A stretch of 10,206 nt of DNA from Endomicrobiia bacterium (GTDB lineage: Bacteria > Elusimicrobiota > Endomicrobiia > PHAN01): positions 1-10,206 of the forward strand of contig JASEHK010000039.1 of assembly GCA_030018875.1 (NCBI GenBank). Reading direction: 5' to 3'. Positions within the stretch are counted from its first letter, which is position 1; the number at the start of each line of letters is the position of its first letter. The position numbers were made by a program, and so were the translations under genes. The notes under the pieces are model-generated. The model was not told the DNA's origin. It saw nothing but the letters and a program-made list of their open reading frames with translations, and made no database searches. This document shows positions 1 through 9,200 of this stretch, piece by piece.

Positions 1-102
1 GATGAGGAATGGAAAGGGTCAGGGCTATATATTGAACGTTGTCGGCGGATGAAACGGCGGACGCGGCGAGATTCGAGAACAAAGAAGGCATATTTGAGAT
101 TA

Positions 103-108
103 TATAAT
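103..108 (+). promoter_or_regulatory. Possible sigma-70-type -10 hexamer (TATAAT)
   Basis: A perfect TATAAT lies 37 nt before the start codon in a locally AT-rich stretch. Transcription would begin near 114-117, inside the 11-bp direct repeat. No good -35 hexamer is present at the usual 16-18 bp spacing (the bases near 80-85 read CAAAGA), and there is no extended -10 TG. A functional promoter here would need an activator or an alternative sigma factor, or the match may be chance. Confidence 0.3.
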
Positions 109-109
109 T

Positions 110-131
110 TTCGTAACAACTTCGTAACAAG
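110..131. repeat. 11-bp tandem direct repeat before the start codon
   Basis: TTCGTAACAAC (110-120) is followed directly by TTCGTAACAAG (121-131), matching at 10 of 11 positions. An 11-bp period places both copies on the same DNA face, as is typical of tandem operator half-sites. The pair sits just downstream of TATAAT and 15 nt before the ATG. The short arms AACTT (118-122) and AAGTT (129-133) could also form a weak 5-bp hairpin. A regulatory role is inference from position only. Confidence 0.45.
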
Positions 132-145
132 TTTTTGGTAAGAAT

Positions 146-238
146 ATGAGCGTGGAAAAGCATCGCGACAGAATCCTCATCGGAGTATTAGTAACCGCTG
201 CGGCGCTTTGCGCCTTTGTTCCCGTCCGAGTTTTCGCC
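146..238 (+). other. Sec-type signal peptide of the giant protein
   Basis: The N-terminus has a charged n-region (MSVEKHRDR), a hydrophobic core (ILIGVLVTAAALCAFVPV, residues 10-27) and a short c-region RVFA. The predicted signal peptidase I cut is after Ala31, with Val-Phe-Ala at positions -3 to -1. The Cys at residue 22 lies inside the hydrophobic core and is not followed by the context of a lipobox, so a lipoprotein is unlikely. The feature fixes the start codon choice and shows that the protein leaves the cytoplasm. Confidence 0.85.
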
Positions 239-3200
239 AATACCCACGTCATAAAAGAAACATCCGTAGTCCAAAGGGGCTCAGGCGCATTCCGCATTGA
301 ACTCGCCACATCCGCAATCTTTCAGGTCGCCGCGACGACAAATGTCCCCGTCACGGTAACTCTCTGGATTCGTTACAATTCATCCTACAATACCGCCTCC
401 GGCTTCCCCACGATAACACTCGAAGGACTCGGCGTCAACAAGGTCTCCACCGCCACCGTCGCCGCGCTCGACAACTATGAGATGCACACCGTCTCCGGCG
501 CGCCTACGGGACACGGCGTCATAAATCTGACGATAAAATCATTCTCGTCCGACGCCAACTCAAAAGTTTATTTCGACGAAGTGGTGGCGATTACGACCGA
601 GGCCTACACCGGCGGCGGCGACTTTTTCACGACGACGACCGAAGAAGCCGACGAAGAGCCCATAAAAACGCTTTTCAATGCCCTTGAACAGCCGCGCCTC
701 TACACCGGCAGCGGCGACTTTTTCGTCTGGGATTCGTCTTATCCCCCGACGGCGATTTTCCAGAAATTTTACGAGCCGCCATCGGTCTCGACCGGCGTTT
801 ACGCCTCGGCGCTTTCTTCGACGGCGATTCAGTGGAACTGGTCGGATAATTCATCAGGCAAAAAGGATGAGGAAGAGTTCAGGGTTTATTCTTCGACGGG
901 CGCGCTCAGAACCACGCTTGCAGCGAACACGACATACTGGAACGAGGAGACCGACCTGAGCCCGAATACCACCTACTGGCGCCAAATCCGAGCGTGGAAC
1001 GTCGTCGGCTCGAGCGATACCGCGGTCATATCCGGCGTAACGCTCGCCGAGGCAAGGCCGGTGGATTCGCTGACCGCGCTTTCGGGCTCGCAGATAAGAG
1101 TGAACTTCGCTGGCGGCGCCAATCCGTCGGACACACTTTATTCGGTAAAAGCCGTCGTCGGAGGGGCGACATATTACGTCAATTCCGCGAATTCCCAACT
1201 CACCACTTCGCCCGACTATCAAATATTTTCCATCTGGGGTGTGCCGCGCGACGTAGCGGGGCTGTCGGGCAATACTCTGTATACCTTTAATGTAGTCGCC
1301 CGCAACCACGCGGGTATCTTAACGGAGGGCGCGAGCAACGCCAAATCAACGCTTGCCAACAAGCCCGTGGCCCAGTCGTTTAGCGACACCTTCATCGCGA
1401 CGCATTCGGTGAGATGTTATTGGGACGCCAACGGCAATGGAGCGGGCACCACTTACCGTGTACAGATGTCAACGGCCAATGATTTCTCGGTCATAAACTC
1501 CACAAAAACCACCGACGCAAACACATATCTTGACTTCGACGGCCTCGTCGCCAACAGCGGCTATTACTTCCGCGTGTGCGCCCTGAACCTCGAAAGCGAG
1601 CCGACGGCATTTGAGAACCTCACGTCGGCGGGGCCGAAATACACGCGCATCGAGACACCTGTTCTGACGGCCTCGCAACTTTCGATGTTCGTTTCGTCGG
1701 CAGCCGTCAACTTTTCGGCGCAAACTTTCTCCAAACTCTCCGACGGCTCCAGCGGCATACAGTTTGAAGAGAGCGGTTCAGAAGGCGGCCCGTGGACGAG
1801 CGCGTGGGAGAAAAATAAAATCTGGACGAGACGCTCGGACAATCCAACCTCGGCGCCGGCTCTTCTTGCCAACACCACTTACGCTTTCCGGGCTCGCTCG
1901 CAAAACATCGCGCAACTATCCAATGATTATACGGACACCGTCGTCGCGGCCACCAGGATAGAGCCGGTGGCGGGTCTTGATTTTATCGTCGGGAGTTCGA
2001 GTGTCGGGGTCAGAGCGCAGGGAAGTTACACCAATTTATCCTACGGACAATCGGCCATAAACTACACTGTCTGTATAAACACCTGGCAATGGACTAACGC
2101 CGGAGTGTCGTCGAGCGCGTGGACAAAGGGCGGCGATTATTATTATTTCACCAAATACAACGGCGCTGACCCCGGCGACGCCGTAGGGCCCAACGCCACA
2201 TATTATTTTATCGCCAATACCCGCAACTACGACGGCATCGTCAATTCCACGATTAGTCATGTTACTATAGTAACTTTGCCGAACGTGCCCGGACAGCCGT
2301 CCGTTACGCTTCCCGTCGGCACCGCGAATGTCCTGCCGATAAATATGTACTCCGACGGAAACGGCGGCGAGACAACGTATGCCGTGGAAATGGCCACCTG
2401 CGCGTTCGGCGGCGGAGGCGCGACATATTGGGTCCAGTTGGACCGTTCGACCGGAACTGTCCCCGCCTGGCGGACACGCTCTGTCTGGAACGCCTCTATC
2501 GGCGGCGACGGCGTAACGGGTCTTTTGTGGAATACCACTTATTATGCGCGCGCCAAAGCGCGGAACTCACAGGGCGCTGAGACCCAGTACAGCGCGATTG
2601 CATCGAGTGTGACAAGGGCCGGCTATCCGTATGATATGGCGATAACAACATCGGGTTTGACGCTTGGGCGATTAGATGTCGTCTTCAACGGTTCGAATGG
2701 CAGCGCTTATCAGATTCAAATAACAAGTCACGGCGCCGACGGTTTCGACGTATTTGTCTCTTCCGACAGCGGTTGGGTGAACGTCACAACCTGCGTTTTC
2801 ACGGGACTTTTGACGAATCACAGATATTGGGCGCGGGCTCGCGCAAAAAACAGAGTCGGGGAATTCTTGAATTCGTGGAATACGCAAAGCGATACGAGCC
2901 GCTGGACTCTGGCGGAGCCGCCTTCTGGCATGAATATATTTTCAATGCATTTTACGAGCGCGGCAGTTTCGTGGTCGGTCGGCTCCAACCCGGTAAACAA
3001 CAACACGAAATATCTGGTGGAGTATTCGTCCACCGGCGGTTCGGTGTGGACAGAGCATTCTAACGGGTGGGCATCGGCCGCGGATGGTACCGGTAATTAC
3101 ATAAATCACACAGCCACGTTCACCGGCATAAACACGAATACTTACTATACGTTCCGCGTGAAAGCCAGAAACGGCGAATCGGTTCAGACGTCTTATTCGA

Positions 3201-6200
3201 CCAGCGGTTCAAGTTGCACTTTTATCACCGCGCCGGGTTACACATTATATTCCGGCATAAGTCAGACGGACGCGCTTGTAACCGCAAAAAAAACGTCAGC
3301 CGAGTCGATGAGCGAATATATTTCGTCGAGCGGAGGCGATGGAGTGAAATATCAAAGATGGACGTCCGGCGGATGGGTGCCGAGTCCATCATGGTTTGAC
3401 AATTGGGCGAACAATTATTATGATATTTTCGGGGTGGGACTTGCGGCTAATTCCACCTACTGGATTCAGTTGAAAGCGCGCAATAAAGAGTCGGCCGAAA
3501 CTCCTTGGAGTGCGGACACCAGCACATTTGCGACGAGAATCGAACCGCCTACCGGACTTGAGTTCGACGATGTGGGCGCAACGACTCATACTGTAAAAGT
3601 GAAAGTGACGGCTGCCGCCGGTTTTACAAATCTCGGTGTGGTCGGGCTTTCCACCTCGGCGATAAGCGTGGTGGGCTCCGCCGCCTCCGGTCCGGCTCCG
3701 AACGCTTACGCCGACAATGACGCCGCGTTTTACCAGCAAAGTCCTCCGACTACGGGAATAAGCGGAGACAGCGACAATAAATGGTGGTGGTCGAATACGG
3801 GCGCATGGCGGACGTATCAGGGACTAAACCCGAACCAGGCGTATTACTTCAGAGCGTTTTCAAGGAACCGCAACGGCTCCAGCGGCGACAATACATTCGG
3901 ATGGGTGGAGACGACACAGGGTTTCGCCACCTGCTACACCCTTGCCGAAGTCCCGCCCGCGCCCTCTTTAAGCGTCGCCACCACAATTTCCCTGCGCGTC
4001 AACGTTAACACGGCCGACAATCCGGCCGTCACCGTTTACGCCGTTAAAATCACCACGTCGGGCGGAGCGGACAAATGGCTCGACGCTTCGGGCAATATCG
4101 TTGCCTCCGCCGTATGGCAGACCGAATCCCAATGGGAAGGCGCCGACGGTTACAAGACCGCGGGCGACCTTGTCCCCAACACCTCTTACTTTATAAGCGT
4201 CGCCGCCAGAAACCAGTCCGGAGTCGTTACGAATTACGGAACCGTTTCAACGAAGTGGACTTTGATAGAAGCCGTCTCGTCGGTGGCCGCGCTCGAGATA
4301 GGTTCATCTACGCTCAAAGCCCAGGCGCATCCGACGGGCTCCGCGAGTTACACCAATCTCGGAAGCGGCTCGTCTCATTTGAGAATGGCCGCGAACTCAT
4401 CGGCCTTCCCCGACGCTCCTTACGAAACGATAATATCCACGAATGTTTTTGAGTTCACGGGACTCTCTCCAAACGCCGAGCATTACTTCGACGCTAAATC
4501 CTACAATGGTGAAAACGCGGGCTCGGGAGCATCGGGCGGCGTAAGATTGAGCACTGCGACGCGCGTTCAGCCGGCGACGGGCGTGAGCTTCGGCGCGGTG
4601 ACCAACGCCTCGATAGAAGCGCTCGCGGCGGGCGGGTTCTCCAACATCACCGACGCGCCAAGCGGTCAAATCGTTTATAAAATCTCTCCCGCGCCCGCCG
4701 AAGATTCCGGATGGCAGCCCAACACCGACTTCTGGACTTTCTCGGGGCTTCAGCCTAACACCACCTATTACTTCAAGGCAAACTCACGCAACCGAAGAGG
4801 TCTTGCCAATACCGAAACCGCCGTAATTTCCACCGTCACGCGCGCCAACGCTCCGAGCGCGCCGACGGTCTCGATAGTATCCACCGATTCTTTGAATGTT
4901 CTCATCAACGAAAACTCAAACCCCGCGCCGACGGAGTTCAGGATACTTATATCATCCACAAACTGGGCGACGACAAAATATATTCAGGCTAACGGTTCCG
5001 TCGGAGACAACGCCGTTTGGCGCACAAAAGCGAACTGGGGCGGCGACTCGGGCAAAGACATAACGGGTCTGACCCCGAATACGCAATATAAATTGAAAGT
5101 CACTGCCCGCAACTCTCTTGGCGCGCTCACTGCGGACTCGTCGGAATCCGCGCGTTACACCAAGATTCAAAGCCCCGAATCCTTCGATTATGAAATCTGG
5201 CGCACGTCGGTATCGGTTACCGCCACCGGCGATCTTACAAACGTGGAATCCTTGGGCTGGATACAATTCGGACACACGTCAAACTCTCAAAACTGGACTG
5301 ACACGAGCGATATGAACGGCTCCGGCGTTCAGACCTATATCTGGACAGGTCTTCTGGCCAACACCACATATCAGTTCCGCGCGCGAACGAAGAACGCGAT
5401 GTTGGACGCGGTAAACGATTACGTCGTGGACGCGGCCACCGCAACCCGCATAGAGAACGTATCGTCCTGCATGGCCTCCGTGGACTCGTCGTCGCAACTC
5501 TCCATCGTTCCGTCGGGCGCGGCGGCGATGAGCAATTTATCGTCGGGGAACTCGGCGTGGCGGATGCGAATAAAAGACACCGTGACGGATGAGTCCACTT
5601 ATTCCGCGTGGCGAAACGATACTGTGGCAATTTCCACGGCGGGTCTTGCCCCGAACAGATTGTATGAGTTCTCCGGACTATCGAGAAACCGACTGGGGCT
5701 TGAAAACCCGTGGTCGCTTTGGTTCGCCACTTACACTTACTGCAATGTTCCGTCAAGCCCGGTCGTTCAGGCCGTATCGGGCTATGACGACCGTCTGAAA
5801 ATAACAATAGACAATTTCGCCGCGAACTCCAACCCATCCACGACGATATACAGGATAGAAATAAGACGGGTCAGCGACGGTTCGTGGGAAGTAAACACAA
5901 AATACATCCGCGAGAGCGGCGGCAATTATTACATAACCGATTATCTCTCGGAGGCCGCCTATAAAAACCGCGCCGACTGGGGCGCGGACTCAGGGTCGCT
6001 GATAATATCGCTTGAAAGCAACGTAGAATACGCCCTGCGCCTCGTTGCCCGCAACGCCTACGGACATCTTACGTCCGCCGGCGGCGAAACAAAGAAAAAA
6101 ACACTCCCCGGAAAACCCGCGAATGTTCTCGCGGCGCCGGCGACAAATTACGAAACATCCAGAATCGCCCTGTCTTGGGACTCCAACGCTTTTCAGTACA

Positions 6201-9200
6201 GAGTCCAGCACGCCACCTCGGCCTACGGCAATTGGAACGACGTATTTGCCGCGTGGGCGTTAACATCACCTTCCACGATTCATTATTCCGTCGCGCCGTC
6301 GTCTCAGGTTTTTTATCGCGTGAAAGCCCGCAACAGCGACTTGTCCGAGACGGACTTTTCTGACGTGGTCTCGACTTACACGTGGGCGGCCGCGCCGGGG
6401 CTTTCATATCTGATGCAACCCTCGACTTACTCGCTCAAAATCGAGTGGAACACCTCGGGCAATCCCGCGAACACCCAGTATTTCGCGGAGGTCTCGATTG
6501 ATTCCGCGAATTTCTCCGGAGCATCCGCATCGGGATGGATTTCCTCGACTAACACCGTAGTAGAGTCCCTCAACCAAAACAACAAATACTACTCGCGCGT
6601 CAAGGCCAGAAATCCCGCCGGCGTCTCGACGGCGTGGGGCGATGTGTCGGGTTACAAATATACTCTCATCTCCGACTGCACCGACGTGGTGATGCTCTCA
6701 AACTCCATTAATTCGATTCAGGTCAGGGGCGCGCCCGCTCCGGTCAATCTGGGCGTGGACTATGACTCGACCGGCATTGATTTCAAGAACCTCACGACGG
6801 GAGCTTCGTCGCAGTGGATACAGACGAACTCATGGACGGACAATACCGGACTGGGCGCGAACTGGATTTACAATTATCAGGTGCGCTTAAGAAACGGCGA
6901 CGGCATTCAGAGCGCGGGCGGATGGCTCCCCGTCGGCAACCGCTCCATAGCGACGGCGATGGAAAGTCCGAGCGGCGTTACGATACTATCCGTAAGCTCG
7001 CATAGCATATCGGCGCAAGTAAGCCCGACCGGAATCTATACGCAACTTACCATAGACCAGAGCGGTTTGGCCATAGAGTGCCACTCCAATGCCGCCTATA
7101 CCTCTTTCATTTCATCGAGCGGATGGCAACAGGCTCAAAATACGCAGGGGACATTCGGCGCGCTTGTAGCCAACACCACATATTATTTCCGCGCCAAGTC
7201 CCGTAATAAACTCGGCGTGGAATCGGCGTGGGCCGGCTTCGGCTCGACGGTAACGCTCTGCGCCCAACCGACTCCGGCGAGCCCCGCCGATATATCGTCG
7301 GGCTCTTTTACGGCGAACTGGGGAGACGGTGGCAATCCTGGCGGCACGCGATACGAATTATGGTATTCAACCCGCTCCGATTACGCGCTAACGTTCTCGA
7401 CCATAACCGTCGCCAACTCCCACATCGCCGCCGGAACGTCGGGGCTCATGGCCAACTCGACTTATTACTCCAGAGTCCGGGCGCTCAATCGCGCGTCCAC
7501 TCCGACGGAGTGGGTAGATCTGCCGAGTATTCTTACCAAGATAGAGCCCGCCGGAGGCATCGAGTTTGTGGACATAACAACGGGAACGATACGCGCCAAA
7601 GTGTCCGGAGATTTCACATACATCACCGACGGCGCTTCGGGATGGCTGATTGAAAATATGACGGCGGGCACAAGTTCGCAGTGGCAAAACTCCGTCCCGA
7701 ATTTCTGGCTTTCCGCTTCAGACGTAAACGGCGACTCGCCGGAATCCCTCAAGGCCTCGAAGCAATACACTTTCCGCGCGCACACCCGTAACCGCGTCGC
7801 CGAAACCACGCCTTACGTAGATATTTCGACATGGACGAAAGCCCGCAAGCCCGGCTACGACGCGCTGAGCCAGTTCAGCACGGGGACCATCCGCGCGAAC
7901 TGGACGGCGAATGAAAACGTAAGCGCCCAGTATTACGTGGAATGCTCGACGAACAGCGACTACTCGGTGGCCTTCGCCACCGGGGAATGGGCATCGTCGG
8001 TAAATTATCTTTTCACGGGACTTGCCGCCAATAAAAAACACTACTTCCGCGCCAAAGCCCGCAACACGAACGTCGTCGGCAGCGACACCGACTGGACATA
8101 TTTGCCGTCGAGCTACACGCTGGTCGAGACCGTCACGGCGGCGGCGTTCCCGTCGGTGGGAGTTACATCAATAACCGTCCAGGCCACAAACGCCGTATCC
8201 AACATAAGCGACGGCGCAAGCGGCATAGTATTCAAATGGTCCACGGACGACTTCGTGTCCGACGTGACTTCGACATCTTTCATACAGCAGACATCCACAT
8301 CGGCCGCGCAACTCTTGACGAACACGACGTATTATTTCAGGTTCGTCGCCAGAAACGGCGACGGCGCCCAGCGCGACGAGACCGCTTCATGGCAGAAGTC
8401 CACGCTCGCCGGTGTCCCCGGCCAGCCGCAGGTATCAAATCCGACCGGCTCTACGCTCGACGTCGCAATAACGGCAAACGCCAATTCCGCCCATACCCTT
8501 TACGCGATAAAAACCATAACCGGCAACACGACTTATTATGTCAACTGGAACGGCGGAAGTGGGCAGTGGGAAGTGGGAAGTGGGATTGAGTGGAAGACAA
8601 TTTCAGAGCGAGGGAATCCATTTAATGTATCGGGACTTAACGGTAATACCCAGTATTCTTTTTCTGTATCTGCCAAAAATTCAGAGGGTATTACCACTCC
8701 CTACTCCATAGTTACCACTTCCTCCACTCTTGCCGCGCCGCCCGGCAAACCGACGGCGACCACCGTCTCGACCTCGACGATAAATCTGGTAGTCAATGAA
8801 GGGACGAACTCGTCCGGCACTGAATTCTGCATACTCGTTTCGACGGACGACTTCTCAAGCAATCTTTACGTCCAGACGGGCGGCACGCGCGCCGCGAACG
8901 CCGTCTGGCGCACTAAAGCGCAATGGAACGGCTCAAGCGGCGTCAACATAACCGAATTCACGCCCAATACGAGATATTCTTTCAAAACGCAGGCGAGAAA
9001 CGGCGACGGCGTCACGACCGCGCTTTCGCTCGCCGACGAGACATACACAAGGATAGAGACGCCGCTGGGTCTGTCGTTCGTCGTCCATCAAACATCAATG
9101 GATGCAGTGGCGCTTGGAACATTCAGCGACCTTGGTTCGGGCGGGATACAGTTTAGTTTCAGCGAAAATAATTCATCGTGGGCGGACGACGCATGGAAGA

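Larger units (their letters stand above)
1..145. other. Upstream region, possibly the tail of a preceding gene
   Basis: This stretch precedes the giant gene. The frame beginning at base 2 is open to a TGA at 50-52 and would give a 16-residue tail ending in GYILNVVGG, with codon choice like the main gene. It could be the 3' end of an upstream gene. The frame from base 1 is also open, to a TAA at 139-141, but it is an arginine-rich string that does not look like a natural C-terminus. Neither can be confirmed from so short a piece. Bases 53-145 look intergenic: they turn AT-rich near 91-136 and carry the possible promoter and direct repeat listed separately. I see no convincing terminator hairpin. 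Confidence 0.4.

Noticed and set aside
118..133. AACTT / AAGTT hairpin before the ATG as a riboswitch or terminator
   Set aside because: The stem is only 5 bp, A/T-rich, with no G/C clamp. The direct repeat explains the pattern better.
1..141. Open frame from the window edge to TAA at 139-141
   Set aside because: It is rich in Arg codons of the CGG and CGA type, which the main gene uses sparingly, and it runs through the AT-rich promoter-like stretch. It is more likely chance.
854..1309. 151-codon minus-strand open frame
   Set aside because: It is antisense to modules 1-2 and its translation has no hydrophobic core, motif or plausible start context; the sense frame explains the composition.
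5235..5837. 200-codon open frame on the minus strand
   Set aside because: It lies wholly antisense to modules 15-17. Its product is Arg/Ser/Pro-rich low-complexity sequence with no recognisable motif, as expected opposite a codon-biased gene.
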